This document shows, in pieces, positions 9,833-18,894 of a stretch of 64,000 nucleotides of DNA (positions are counted from its first letter, which is position 1; every line of letters starts with the position of its first letter). Origin of the DNA: Amphritea balenae (GTDB taxonomy: Bacteria > Pseudomonadota > Gammaproteobacteria > Pseudomonadales > Balneatricaceae); NCBI RefSeq assembly GCF_003858655.1, contig NZ_RQXV01000005.1:124001-188000 (forward strand). The letters run 5' to 3'. The position numbers and the translations under genes are program-made. A model generated the notes under the pieces. That model did not search any database. It was not told the origin of the DNA and saw only the letters and a list, made by a program, of their open reading frames with translations.

Positions 9833-10589
9833 GATCATCAGAATCGTGAGAACTCTGCGCCAAAGCCTGCTTGAGTTGATCGGCAGCAGCGGCAAAGCGT
9901 CGTTCCACGGTATTATCAATCAGGCCATAGCCACTGGTGACTTTACAGCCACCATGAGCAATAGCGTTATCTTCAACCAAAGACCAGCGCTCATTGAGCT
10001 TAAGCAGAGGTTCCAGTGTTGCTAAGTCAGCTGAATTAGCCAGAATTTTAATCTCGCCGCTGGTCTGCGGCAGCAAAGCAACCGCCTCTTCAACCGCTTT
10101 AGTGACCACCTCAGTTCGCTCCTGAAGCTCAACCGAGAGCAACGCCTGGCTAAGCTCCAACACCATATCAACAATTAGTCGTTCAACATCGGCATCCAAT
10201 TGCTTTAATGGGAAATCCAACTGTTGCTGTAGTTCGCTTAACAGCTGAGCTTTTTGATCTATTTCAAGCTGAGCCTTTTCAAGCCCTTCCTTGTGGCCTG
10301 CGACACGCCCCTCTTCAAGCCCTTGCTGCAAGCCTTCATCACGCCCCTGTTGCAAGCCTTCCTGGTAGGCATCTTCACGAATTTTTTCCAGCTCTGCCAA
10401 GGTCAGCTTAGCACCGGGATACTCATCCCCCAGCAGCTCTTCTTCAGCTTCCTGAACAACAGCTACCGGTTTTTCCTGTAACGCAACAACATGCTTACTT
10501 TGCACGATAGGCAAGGTCCAGAGCGCTGCCGCACGCGCATCCTCAGCCCGAATCCTGATAACTGTTTTATCAATCGCTTTCATACTCAT
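9825..10589 (-). CDS. fliH: Flagellar assembly protein FliH
   Basis: FliH is the FliI regulator that ties the ATPase to FliN at the C-ring. The product of 254 residues contains the diagnostic glycine-rich heptad repeats ([20 protein letters not shown], GxxxG-type spacing) at about residues 75-115, and a C-terminal V/H-ATPase subunit E-like domain. The ATG at 10589 overlaps the fliG stop as TGATG; an internal ATG two codons later is an alternative. The C-terminus is acidic and rich in Asp and His. Confidence 0.95.
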   Translation of the reverse strand: MSMKAIDKTVIRIRAEDARAAALWTLPIVQSKHVVALQEKPVAVVQEAEEELLGDEYPGAKLTLAELEKIREDAYQEGLQQGRDEGLQQGLEEGRVAGHKEGLEKAQLEIDQKAQLLSELQQQLDFPLKQLDADVERLIVDMVLELSQALLSVELQERTEVVTKAVEEAVALLPQTSGEIKILANSADLATLEPLLKLNERWSLVEDNAIAHGGCKVTSGYGLIDNTVERRFAAAADQLKQALAQSSHDSDDHD

Positions 10590-11605
10590 CAAAGCATCTC
10601 TTCACCGCCGCCGCCCAGCATGATCTCACCCTCATCAGCCAGTCTTCGGGCTACGGTCAGAATCTCTTTCTGAGCGTCCTCTACTTCACTCACACGCACC
10701 GGACCTTTAGCTTCAAGATCATCACGCAGCAACTCCGCAGCTCGCTTGGACATATTCTTGAATACTTTTTCCTGCAAGAAAGTATCTGCACCTTTGAGTG
10801 CAACGACCAGAACATCAGTATTAATCTCACGCAGGATAACCTGGATACCCCGGTCTTCAACATCCGCCAGATTATCGAAGACAAACATCATTTCAGAAAT
10901 CTGATCACTGAGGCCTTCATCCACCTCACGAATTTTCTCCATCAGCTCCTGCTCAATACTGCTATCGATGAAGTTCATAATATTCGCTGTCGTCTTCAGG
11001 CCACCCAGCGAAGCGGACTGACTACCCGCCCCGGAAAATTGAGACTCGAGAATATCGTTAAGCTCCTGCAGTGCTGAAGGCTGAATCTGATCCAACGAAG
11101 TGATCCGCATCATAACCTCTAAACGGACATTTTCATCAAATCGCTGCAGTACATGCGCAGCCTGGTCAGGATCGAGATAGGCCAACACCACCGCCTGAAT
11201 CTGCGGATGCTCATAACGGATAATATCGGCCACCTGACGGGAATCCATCCACTTCAGACTTTCAAGACCAGAGGTATTCGTCGTAGCCAGAATACGATCA
11301 ACCAATGATTGCGCTTTTTCATTACCTAACGCCTGGCTTAGCATCTCTTTTATATAGTGATCATTATTAATACCGATACTGGTCTGATCACTGATCGCTT
11401 CCATAAAGTCTGACATAACAGACTCAACCGATGACTGGGGTATATTATCCAGATTGCTCATCGCCAGACCCAGCTGCTGCACCTCTTTCTGACCCAGATA
11501 ACGCAATACTTCAGCCGCATCAGTTTCGCCCAATGAGATAAGCAATACAGCCGCTTTCTGCATTTTGGTGAGTTCTACGCCATTCTCAGCAACCTGATCA
11601 TTCAT
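10589..11605 (-). CDS. fliG: Flagellar motor switch protein FliG
   Basis: FliG is the C-ring protein that contacts the stator and generates torque. The 338-residue product begins MNDQVAENGVELTKMQKAAV, has the N-terminal FliF-binding domain, the middle domain with EHPQIQAVVLAYL (an EHPQ motif typical of FliG) and the C-terminal charged torque helix region (about 280-330, DDLEAKGPVRVSEVEDAQKE). The ATG at 11605 overlaps the end of fliF by 8 bp; a TTG two codons upstream is open but less convincing. Confidence 0.97.
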   Translation of the reverse strand: MNDQVAENGVELTKMQKAAVLLISLGETDAAEVLRYLGQKEVQQLGLAMSNLDNIPQSSVESVMSDFMEAISDQTSIGINNDHYIKEMLSQALGNEKAQSLVDRILATTNTSGLESLKWMDSRQVADIIRYEHPQIQAVVLAYLDPDQAAHVLQRFDENVRLEVMMRITSLDQIQPSALQELNDILESQFSGAGSQSASLGGLKTTANIMNFIDSSIEQELMEKIREVDEGLSDQISEMMFVFDNLADVEDRGIQVILREINTDVLVVALKGADTFLQEKVFKNMSKRAAELLRDDLEAKGPVRVSEVEDAQKEILTVARRLADEGEIMLGGGGEEML

Positions 11606-13298
11606 TTTCAATCACCCACTGTCGTATTGCCTGAGCCACTTTAGCCGGGTCTTCAGCAATCATGCTGCGAATGGCGTTCAACTGGTACTCATAGGTCTCA
11701 TTCGGGGTGGGAGCCAATGCATTATCAATACCACTAAAAGTCACCTGATCATCAGACATCCCCCCCATATCCAATGACTCAAGATCGGCAGAAAGGTCGC
11801 TCTGATTGCTTGCTGCTGCGGCATCCGCGGCCGTCTTTTCAGCGGCTGCGCCTGCCAGGTTTTTCATAATAGGCCTGATAACTGCGAATACCAGAAGCAG
11901 AACGAACAACGCTGCAGCAACCTGCTTACCAATATTCCAGACCCACTCCTGCTTCCAGATCGGAATCTCAATCTCTTCTATCGCTTCAGGTGCTGCAAAT
12001 GGTGAATTAATTACATTGACACTATCACCACGTACCGCCGAATAACCCACTGCATCTTTAACCAGTATAGTCAGCCGATCCAGCTCATTCTGCTGCCAGG
12101 CCGTACGGGTCTTTTCACCCCCATCAGAGCTGGTTGTTGCCAGATCATCTACCACTACCGCTACGGACAAGCGACTTACCCGACCCATCTGATGCTTGGT
12201 ATAACTGATGGAGCGGTCCAACTCATAATTCCGGGTTGACTGTGAACGGGCATTTTTCGGCCCGCCCTGACGTTCAACAACACCTTCATTCTGTACGTTT
12301 AACCCTTCTGCCGTCACTTCCGGTACCGAACTGGCACCCGGCGGCTGATTAGACAATGCCCCCGGCACTCCGGCGGCTTTCGCCTGCCCCGTAGTACTTT
12401 CATCCAGCAATTGCTCACTGCGAAGCGCCGGCAGATCAGGGTTATAGATCTCATCCGTCTGTTCTATCGAGGTAAAGTCAATATCTGCAGAGACCTCAGC
12501 CCGATACCGACCTATACCAACCACCGGCTGCAATATGCTGTTAACCCGATTAACCAGGGTTTCTTCTATTTTTCGTGTGTATTCAAGCTGCTTAGCTGCC
12601 AGCACCACGTCGGTATCCATATCCCGGGTGTTGAGCAAACGTCCTTTCTGGTCGACCACAGTTACATCTTCACTGGCCAACTGCGGAATACTGGAGGCGA
12701 TCAGATTAGCGATAGCCTGAACCTGAACCGCTTCAAGACGACGCCCCGCTAACAGCTCTAAGAACACAGAAGCTGTCGGCTTACGCTGATCACGAATAAA
12801 TACCGACTGCTTCGGCAACGCCAGATGAACCCGGGCCTTACGTACCGCCAACATACTGGTAATAGTTCGGGCCAGCTCGCCCTCGAGCCCTCGCCGATAC
12901 CGGGCATTTTCCATAAACTGACTGGTACCTAAACCCTGCTCTTTATCAAGCAGTTCAAAACCAACCGTGTTATCACCGGTAAAGCCTTCAGCAGCAAGCC
13001 GCAAACGCGCCTTATGCAGATGATTATCCGGCACCAAGACATTACGACCCGAGGCATCAAATTTATAAGGAATATTATTAAGCTGAAGCTGCTCGACAAT
13101 CTGATTAGCATCAGCATAGGAGACATTATTATAAAGAACCCGGTAATCAGGTTCCTGAGACCAGAGCACAACAGCAAAACCGATAGCGATAGTCGCGGCA
13201 AGCCCTATCATCAGACCAAGCTGACGCACCAGGCCCAGCCGGTTAAACCCGAAGGTTACCGGACCACCCGTTCCCGCCTGCGCAGTTGCATTTTCCAT
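11598..13298 (-). CDS. fliF: Flagellar MS-ring protein FliF
   Basis: FliF builds the MS ring, the base of the flagellum in the inner membrane. The 566-residue product has an N-terminal membrane helix at about residues 26-46 (LGLMIGLAATIAIGFAVVLW), the YscJ/FliF ring-building domain with SQEPDYRVLYNNVSYADANQ, a periplasmic loop region, and a second membrane helix near 455-475. The C-terminal tail ends with the conserved FliG-binding segment (RQWVIENE). It is 44 bp downstream of fliE and overlaps fliG. Confidence 0.97.
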   Translation of the reverse strand: MENATAQAGTGGPVTFGFNRLGLVRQLGLMIGLAATIAIGFAVVLWSQEPDYRVLYNNVSYADANQIVEQLQLNNIPYKFDASGRNVLVPDNHLHKARLRLAAEGFTGDNTVGFELLDKEQGLGTSQFMENARYRRGLEGELARTITSMLAVRKARVHLALPKQSVFIRDQRKPTASVFLELLAGRRLEAVQVQAIANLIASSIPQLASEDVTVVDQKGRLLNTRDMDTDVVLAAKQLEYTRKIEETLVNRVNSILQPVVGIGRYRAEVSADIDFTSIEQTDEIYNPDLPALRSEQLLDESTTGQAKAAGVPGALSNQPPGASSVPEVTAEGLNVQNEGVVERQGGPKNARSQSTRNYELDRSISYTKHQMGRVSRLSVAVVVDDLATTSSDGGEKTRTAWQQNELDRLTILVKDAVGYSAVRGDSVNVINSPFAAPEAIEEIEIPIWKQEWVWNIGKQVAAALFVLLLVFAVIRPIMKNLAGAAAEKTAADAAAASNQSDLSADLESLDMGGMSDDQVTFSGIDNALAPTPNETYEYQLNAIRSMIAEDPAKVAQAIRQWVIENE

Positions 13299-13342
13299 CT
13301 ATCTCAGCACCTTGCCGTTGCCGTTAACTTTCTTATATCCGA

Positions 13343-13693
13343 TCAGATCGGCATTTTCATGACATCTTCATATGCACTAACCATACGGTTACGTACCTGA
13401 GTCATAGCCTGAAAGGAGACCGAAGCTTTCTCCATGCTAATCATCACCTGATGCAGATCGACACCCTGCACCCCTTTTTCATAAGCCGTTGCCAGGCTTT
13501 TTGCTTCAGCCTGTGAGTTATTCACGCCATCTACTGCGTTTTTGAGCAGATCAGCAAAACTATCACCTTTATCATCAGCCACAGGCCTGACTGATTGCGC
13601 CTGATTTAACTCTGGTTGCATACCCTGCTGGGCCTGCATTTTCATGTCACGCATCTGCTGTAACACTGAATTTATTTCTGCGCGCTCAACCAT
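13343..13693 (-). CDS. fliE: Flagellar hook-basal body complex protein FliE
   Basis: FliE connects the MS ring to the proximal rod and is the first exported rod protein. The 116-residue product has the family core SFADLLKNAVDGVNNSQAEA and the C-terminal VSFQAMTQVRNRMVSAYEDV with the usual end MKMPI. It is the first gene of fliEFGHIJ. In pseudomonads fleR lies directly upstream, but here an exonuclease gene of the acetate-switch block precedes it. Confidence 0.96.
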   Translation of the reverse strand: MVERAEINSVLQQMRDMKMQAQQGMQPELNQAQSVRPVADDKGDSFADLLKNAVDGVNNSQAEAKSLATAYEKGVQGVDLHQVMISMEKASVSFQAMTQVRNRMVSAYEDVMKMPI

Positions 13694-13722
13694 AACAACC
13701 TCAACACCGGCAATATATTGAC

Positions 13723-13750
13723 ATTATAAGATGGATAGAGCACTTAGCAA
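13723..13750 (-). promoter_or_regulatory. Sigma-70-like promoter for fliE, with upstream palindrome
   Basis: On the minus strand TTGCTA (13750-13745) and a perfect TATAAT (13728-13723) are separated by 16 bp, about 30 bp before the fliE ATG. Upstream, at 13780-13797, lies a 6-bp-arm inverted repeat (TGACAC-N6-GTGTCA) that could be an operator. No good sigma-54 site was found here, although fliE is sigma-54 dependent in several relatives. Confidence 0.5.
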
Positions 13751-13827
13751 GCTGCAAAACACCTTATTCGCCAATTTTATGACACCAATTTGTGTCAAAA
13801 ATTAATCCTCTATAGATACAAAGCAAA

Positions 13828-13848
13828 AAACGAGCCATAGGCTCGTTT
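13828..13848 (-). terminator. Intrinsic terminator after the exonuclease gene
   Basis: Perfect 9-bp stem AAACGAGCC / GGCTCGTTT with a 3-nt loop; on the minus strand it is followed by TTTTTTG. It closes the transcript of the DnaQ-like and DUF294 genes and separates the acetate module from fliE. A T-rich stretch on the other side may let it act in both directions. Confidence 0.85.
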
Positions 13849-13866
13849 ATTTTTTGACGAATTAAG

Positions 13867-14502
13867 TTAAACCGTCTGCGGCGGCTCACCGTGCTGCAGC
13901 CGTACATACATCAACGCAACAGTTATTGCATCGCCCAATGCGGTATGCCGTTCCAGCATCGGAATATCCAGACTCTTTGAAATAGTATCAAAGCGAAGAT
14001 CTACATCACCACCCACATGGCGCCACTTAATAATATCGTGATACACATGCGACAACTCAATCGCCTTACCCGTTAAACCAAAGCCATAGCGGGGACGCAG
14101 GTACTTTTCCAACATACGCACATCATAGTTGACGTAGTAACCAAGAATAGGACGATTACCCACAAACTCCAGCACCTTTTCCAGCGCCTCATCCATATAG
14201 ATACCGTCAACCAGGTCTGCTGCCCGTATCTTATGTATTTTAATTGAGTCACCGGTCAGGCTTTTAGGCGGCTTGAGTTTGATATCCAGGCGATCACTGG
14301 TCATCACTTTACGACCTTTAATCTTTACCGCACCAATCGATAAGATCTCACCCTCTTTAACATTGAGACTGGTCGTTTCACAGTCAAGCGAAACCACTTC
14401 GTCACCCTCATAGGGTTCAAACAGATGGGCGTATGGACCATTTTTATGATCCATCCGGTCTTTCATTCTTCTTATTGTTCTTGGAATAATCATATTCCGC
14501 AT
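13867..14502 (-). CDS. DnaQ-like 3'-5' exonuclease
   Basis: A 211-residue protein of the DEDDh exonuclease superfamily (DnaQ epsilon/RNase T fold). The ExoI motif SLDCETTSLN (about residues 38-47) supplies the metal-binding Asp and Glu, NYDVRML is the ExoII region, and ERHTALGDAITVA near residue 187 is ExoIII with the catalytic His and Asp. The stop of the upstream DUF294 gene overlaps its ATG (TAATG), so the two are translated together. Orthologous pairs often sit beside acetate symporter genes in proteobacteria (recall, not checked). The substrate is unknown. Confidence 0.88.
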   Translation of the reverse strand: MRNMIIPRTIRRMKDRMDHKNGPYAHLFEPYEGDEVVSLDCETTSLNVKEGEILSIGAVKIKGRKVMTSDRLDIKLKPPKSLTGDSIKIHKIRAADLVDGIYMDEALEKVLEFVGNRPILGYYVNYDVRMLEKYLRPRYGFGLTGKAIELSHVYHDIIKWRHVGGDVDLRFDTISKSLDIPMLERHTALGDAITVALMYVRLQHGEPPQTV

Positions 14503-16331
14503 TAACCTCCCAGGTGATACCTGAGTGACAGATGTTTTTTGAAACCTTTGACGATGTGTAAACCATCGCGTAACAGATCTCGCTCCATTTTATCCAAAGA
14601 AGACAGCTCAAGGATATTAGGCGTTTGGTCTACACCATCATCCGAGTCATCTATTCTTTTAACCTGCTGACGTAACCGGGTCTGAATAAACAGCGCCAGC
14701 GCCTCAGCCAGCTCACTACCATGCTCTTGCTTCATCTGACCCAGCTCAACTAACGCCTCTATCCGCTTAAAGGTATTAGTCTCAAGTATCTTGTATTGCA
14801 GCGCCATCGTACGAATACCGTGCACAATAGGAAATATGCCGCCTTTCTTAACATCCAACTCACCCTTCTCTTTCAGGTTACCGAAGAATGTCAGCGGGGT
14901 ATCAAATTCAAGCGATGCTTTAGCAAAATGAGAGAAGAACACATCATTATTTTGCAGATGGCGTAAAAACCAGTTTCTTGAGGTTTTAAATAACGCATGA
15001 TTACCTGCCACCGGGTGTGCATCCACCGCAATCGCCAGGTTCATCTGCGCCTCACCCTCACAGCGATATGACCAGTCACTCAACTGCTGCGTCCATTCAC
15101 CGATAGACTTAACCCAGGCAGGGTTTGAAACCATAATATCGCCCGGACATTTTGGGAAACCAAATGAGATCAGCGTTTCGCTGAATTTCTGCATTGTCTC
15201 CTGCATCTCTGGCCAGATCAGACCGTCACGATAGATCAACGCATTATCCTGATCGGTTTTAATTACCTGCTCGCCGCGCCCCTCGCTTCCCATCACCACC
15301 AAACACACATGCGGTTGCACATCCGCCGGCACAATCAGATCAAACAGTTTAGCGATCACCCGCCCATTCATCGCGGCAATAAGGTCCATCGCAAACCGGG
15401 CTTTAACCCCATGAGTTACCAGCGCTTTTATCAGGTCATTCAAGCCATGCGCGGCCTCATACAAGTCCTCAATGGTTTTTGCCCGTTCGATTCTAAGCCC
15501 GATAACATGGGAATGACTGGAGAAGTAACTCAGCACATCGGTCAGCTCTACCACACCGGTCAGCTGATTATCATCCATCACCACTACCCGCTCTATATGC
15601 TGTTGCGTCATAGTGATCAGCGCATTAAACAGATAATCATCTGAGGTGGTGGCGATCAAACGGTAACTGGCAATTTCAGCCACATCTGAGTTCAAATCTA
15701 ACTGATTGATCACTACCGCATCCAGCAGATCGGTACCGGTTACCATACCGTAACGATTGCCTCGCTTAACCAACACGCAATCCGCATGCTTCTCACGCAT
15801 TAACAATGTCGCTTCGTAAATACTTGTGCCTTCCAACACAATCAAGGGATCGCGAATCAAACCATCCTTAACCTGGGCCAGCATAAACTCAGCCATATCC
15901 TGATCACCACCCTCCTGGGCCTGGATCTCAGTCTTAGCCGACAAACTTTGCTGAAAATAATCAGCGAACCGGCTATTTACGGCACACAGGTCCAACAAGG
16001 CTTTGGTCGGTAGAATGTGACAAATAGTCTCTTCTTCGGCGATAAAATTATGAATCGCCGTACCTCGTAGCGCAGACCAGGCACCGAAATAATCCTCATT
16101 TCTATAATGAACAAACACATGCTCATGCTGCTCGCCATCCGCAGTAGCTACATCACTTTCACCCACCAGCCCCTTGAAGATCACATACACGCCGTCAGGC
16201 ACATCACCGGCCGCAAGAATAGTTTCTCCCGCCTGATAATAGCCAATATCAAGACTGGCGCGCAGCACCTCCTGCTCACGTTCCTCCAGCAGACTGAAAG
16301 GCATATTTTCCATTTTAAAAGACGAAGGCAT
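14502..16331 (-). CDS. cNMP-binding/CBS/DUF294 nucleotidyltransferase-like protein
   Basis: A 609-residue multidomain signalling-type protein. A cyclic-nucleotide-binding fold (about 10-130) is followed by a CBS pair (about 155-275), a DUF294 nucleotidyltransferase-like domain with the signature GSEGRGEQ and TDQDNAL (near 345-365), and a DUF294 C-terminal helical domain to the end. The DUF294 family is related to GlnD-type uridylyltransferases, but its reaction is not established. ATG 16331 is preferred over GTG 16337 because GGGAG lies 7 bp upstream of it. Its position downstream of the symporter suggests control of acetate uptake or metabolism; that is inference. Confidence 0.9.
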   Translation of the reverse strand: MPSSFKMENMPFSLLEEREQEVLRASLDIGYYQAGETILAAGDVPDGVYVIFKGLVGESDVATADGEQHEHVFVHYRNEDYFGAWSALRGTAIHNFIAEEETICHILPTKALLDLCAVNSRFADYFQQSLSAKTEIQAQEGGDQDMAEFMLAQVKDGLIRDPLIVLEGTSIYEATLLMREKHADCVLVKRGNRYGMVTGTDLLDAVVINQLDLNSDVAEIASYRLIATTSDDYLFNALITMTQQHIERVVVMDDNQLTGVVELTDVLSYFSSHSHVIGLRIERAKTIEDLYEAAHGLNDLIKALVTHGVKARFAMDLIAAMNGRVIAKLFDLIVPADVQPHVCLVVMGSEGRGEQVIKTDQDNALIYRDGLIWPEMQETMQKFSETLISFGFPKCPGDIMVSNPAWVKSIGEWTQQLSDWSYRCEGEAQMNLAIAVDAHPVAGNHALFKTSRNWFLRHLQNNDVFFSHFAKASLEFDTPLTFFGNLKEKGELDVKKGGIFPIVHGIRTMALQYKILETNTFKRIEALVELGQMKQEHGSELAEALALFIQTRLRQQVKRIDDSDDGVDQTPNILELSSLDKMERDLLRDGLHIVKGFKKHLSLRYHLGG

Positions 16332-16451
16332 TGGCACTCTCCCTATGGAACCGAAACAACAAAATTTCTGATTAAAGAGTTATAACACAACCCTTTAGGC
16401 TGAAACTCTGACCGAACGAAGCTATTAATGTAAAACTATGCGTCTGAAAAG

Positions 16452-16483
16452 AAAAAAGGCGCACCAACCGTAGCTGGTGCGCC
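16452..16483 (-). terminator. Intrinsic terminator after actP
   Basis: Perfect 9-bp stem GGCGCACCA (16458-16466) / TGGTGCGCC (16475-16483) with an 8-nt loop; on the minus strand it is followed by TTTTTTC. It lies just beyond the actP stop and separates actP from the DUF294 gene, so that gene may need its own promoter. Confidence 0.88.
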
Positions 16484-16511
16484 TCGCGTTTTGCTAGATC
16501 TTAATCAGATC

Positions 16512-18320
16512 TTAGTGCGCGTGAGCTGTACCAGCACCACGTGGTACACGGATATTCTCTACGATTTCCTGAATCTCCGCTGGCGGAGGAGGAGTCATCA
16601 TAGAAACAACGTATGCCACGATGAAGTTCAGGAGCATACCAACGAAGCCGAAGCCACCGGTGGAGATACCCAGGAACAGATCTTCTTTCGCGCCACCCAT
16701 AAAGGTGAAGTAGATCATGTAAGCCATGGTAGAACCCAGACCTACAACCATACCTGCGATAGCACCTTCTTTGTTCATGCGCTTGTTGAAGATACCCATA
16801 ACCAGTACTGGGAACACAGAGGAAGAAGCCAGACCAAAGGCCAGTGCTACCACCTGCGCCACAAATCCTGGCGGATTAATACCGAAGTAACCCGCGATAC
16901 AGATCGCGACGACAGCCGCTATACGGGCATACATCAACTCCTGTTTCTCAGAGATATTCGGATTAATAATCGTCTTCATCAAGTCATGCGCAATCGCCGT
17001 AGAGATTACCAACAGCAGACCTGCTGCAGTCGACAGTGCCGCAGCAACCGCACCGGCCGCAACCAGAGCAATTACCCAGTTTGGCAGCTGAGCGATCTCA
17101 GGGTTAGCCAGTACCATGATGTCACGGTCAACATAAACTTCGTTTGCAAACGGAGCACCGTTAACAGCCTTAGGATCTGCATGAGCGTTTGTTACCGCAC
17201 GCTGACCATGCTCACCACGAGCCTCACCATCAAATGCAGGCTTGCCTTTAGAACCGTTGAACGCAGTACCCGCAGCATACTGAACCTTGCCATCACCGTT
17301 GTAGTCATTCCAACCCAACAGACCGGCATTTTCCCAGTTCTTGAACCACTGAGGCATAGTCGCGTATTCAGTACCTGCATTATCAGCACCGTTGATAGTC
17401 TGGATCAGGTTAACCCGACCGAAACCAGCAACACCTGGTACAGATGTATACAGGATAGCGATGAAGATCAGCGCCCAACCAGCAGAAGTACGCGCATCTT
17501 TTACACGAGGCACAGTGAAGAAACGTACGATTACGTGTGGCAGACCCGCAGTACCAGCCATCAGAGCAGCTGTCAGACAGAAGATATCGATAGTCGATTT
17601 CTTACCGGCAGTATATTCAGCGAAGCCGAGATCAACCGATAGCTGATCAAGCGTTGCCAGTACAGACATACCCGATTCCAGCGTTGCACCTAAACCAACC
17701 TGTGGCAGGAAGTGCCCGGTAACCTGCATAGACATAAAGAATGCCGGCACCATGAATGCAAGAATCAGTACTACGTACTGTGCAACCTGCGTATAGGTAA
17801 TACCTTTCATACCACCCAGTACAGCGTAGAAGAATACAATCGCCATACCGATGATTACACCAGTATTGATGTCAACATGCAGGTAACGGGAGAATACGAT
17901 ACCTACACCACGCATCTGACCTGCCACATAAGTGAAGGAGATAACGATGGTACAGATAATCGCAATAAGGCGAGCTGTTTTAGAGTAGTAACGATCACCG
18001 ACAAAATCAGGAATCGTAAACTTACCAAACTTACGCAGGTAAGGTGCCAACAGCATAGCCAGCAGTACATAACCACCGGTCCAACCCATCAGGTAAGCAC
18101 TACCATCACGACCGATGAAAGATACCAGACCGGCCAGGGAGATAAAGGAAGCTGCCGACATCCAGTCAGCCGCTGTTGCCATACCGTTAGCCAGCGGAGG
18201 TACACCACCACCTGCAACGTAGAACTCTTTTGTAGACCCGGCACGGGCCCAGATCGCTATACCAATATAGAGTGCAAAAGAGCCCCCTATAAAGAGGTAA
18301 GTAAGTAAATCAAGACTCAT
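16512..18320 (-). CDS. actP: Sodium:solute symporter of the ActP/VC_2705 type
   Basis: A 602-residue inner-membrane transporter of the SSS family, probably taking up acetate or another short monocarboxylate with Na+ or H+. It has about 13 membrane segments and typical SSS stretches (STKEFYVAGGGVPPLANGMA; VLGGMKGITYTQVAQYVVL). Between about residues 305 and 395 there is a long hydrophilic loop containing DYNGDGK (D339, N341, D343), which looks like a calcium-binding loop. The DUF4212 small-subunit gene lies 38 bp upstream, the arrangement seen for this subfamily. Acetate specificity is inferred from acs, crbS and crbR nearby. Confidence 0.9.
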   Translation of the reverse strand: MSLDLLTYLFIGGSFALYIGIAIWARAGSTKEFYVAGGGVPPLANGMATAADWMSAASFISLAGLVSFIGRDGSAYLMGWTGGYVLLAMLLAPYLRKFGKFTIPDFVGDRYYSKTARLIAIICTIVISFTYVAGQMRGVGIVFSRYLHVDINTGVIIGMAIVFFYAVLGGMKGITYTQVAQYVVLILAFMVPAFFMSMQVTGHFLPQVGLGATLESGMSVLATLDQLSVDLGFAEYTAGKKSTIDIFCLTAALMAGTAGLPHVIVRFFTVPRVKDARTSAGWALIFIAILYTSVPGVAGFGRVNLIQTINGADNAGTEYATMPQWFKNWENAGLLGWNDYNGDGKVQYAAGTAFNGSKGKPAFDGEARGEHGQRAVTNAHADPKAVNGAPFANEVYVDRDIMVLANPEIAQLPNWVIALVAAGAVAAALSTAAGLLLVISTAIAHDLMKTIINPNISEKQELMYARIAAVVAICIAGYFGINPPGFVAQVVALAFGLASSSVFPVLVMGIFNKRMNKEGAIAGMVVGLGSTMAYMIYFTFMGGAKEDLFLGISTGGFGFVGMLLNFIVAYVVSMMTPPPPAEIQEIVENIRVPRGAGTAHAH

Positions 18321-18358
18321 AATATTTCTTCCTCAGTTCGTTATTATTATTCTTGTTA

Positions 18359-18616
18359 TTATTCGTGAACGTCGTATTTTTCGTCCAGCTTGTTCATGCT
18401 GGCCGCATAAGCCCAGATTAAGCCTACATAGATGAAGATTGAACCTTGCTGATCAATCCAGAAACCCAATGGGAATCCGAAAAACGGAATAGCATCAAGC
18501 TGATCAACCAGCAAGATACCGCACACATATGAAACTACAAACCAGATTGACAGGTATGTAATGATAATGCGCAGGTTTTCAGACCAATAGGCCTGAGCGT
18601 TGTCATTGGTAGACAT
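18359..18616 (-). CDS. DUF4212 symporter small subunit
   Basis: An 85-residue protein with two membrane helices (about 15-37 and 52-75) and the DUF4212 pattern YWSENLRIIITYLSIWFVVS and FPLGFWIDQQGSIFIYVGL. DUF4212 proteins accompany VC_2705-type sodium:solute symporters and are annotated as their small subunit. ATG 18616 is chosen over ATG 18625 because AAGGA lies 8 bp upstream and relatives begin near YWxENLR. It is transcribed before actP and divergently from the CrbS-type kinase. Confidence 0.9.
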   Translation of the reverse strand: MSTNDNAQAYWSENLRIIITYLSIWFVVSYVCGILLVDQLDAIPFFGFPLGFWIDQQGSIFIYVGLIWAYAASMNKLDEKYDVHE

Positions 18617-18706
18617 CGGCACCATCCTTATTTTTTGTTATTAGATTAAGTAAAAGTTGTGGACGATTAGAATTTAACAAACTGGCATAGTAAACAAAGC
18701 CCCTAC

Positions 18707-18731
18707 TTTGGTCTGATCAGAATTGACCAAA
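18707..18731. promoter_or_regulatory. Inverted repeat upstream of DUF4212-actP
   Basis: TTTGGTC (18707-18713) and GACCAAA (18725-18731) form 7-bp arms around an 11-bp spacer that itself contains TGATCA. The site is about 90 bp upstream of the DUF4212 start and 165 bp upstream of the divergent kinase gene. The half site TTGGTCT also occurs in a palindrome upstream of acs (26714-26727), which makes a shared regulator such as CrbR possible but unproven. Confidence 0.4.
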
Positions 18732-18894
18732 ATCAACCAGAATCGCTCCAGCCCTGAGCAGCCGCGCCCTGTAGCGATTCACAAAAACCCGTTACAACTC
18801 AACGAGCTAGACAAAGGTATAAGAGCCATAGGGTTCTTAGTGCAAGATCAGGTACACTTGGTTTTCGACTAAAGTAACAACAGGCTGACCCATC

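Noticed and set aside
16491-17642. 383-codon plus-strand open frame antisense to actP
   Set aside because: It is the shadow of a well-supported membrane transporter gene; its composition (many R, T, H, C, S) is typical of reverse-frame artefacts.
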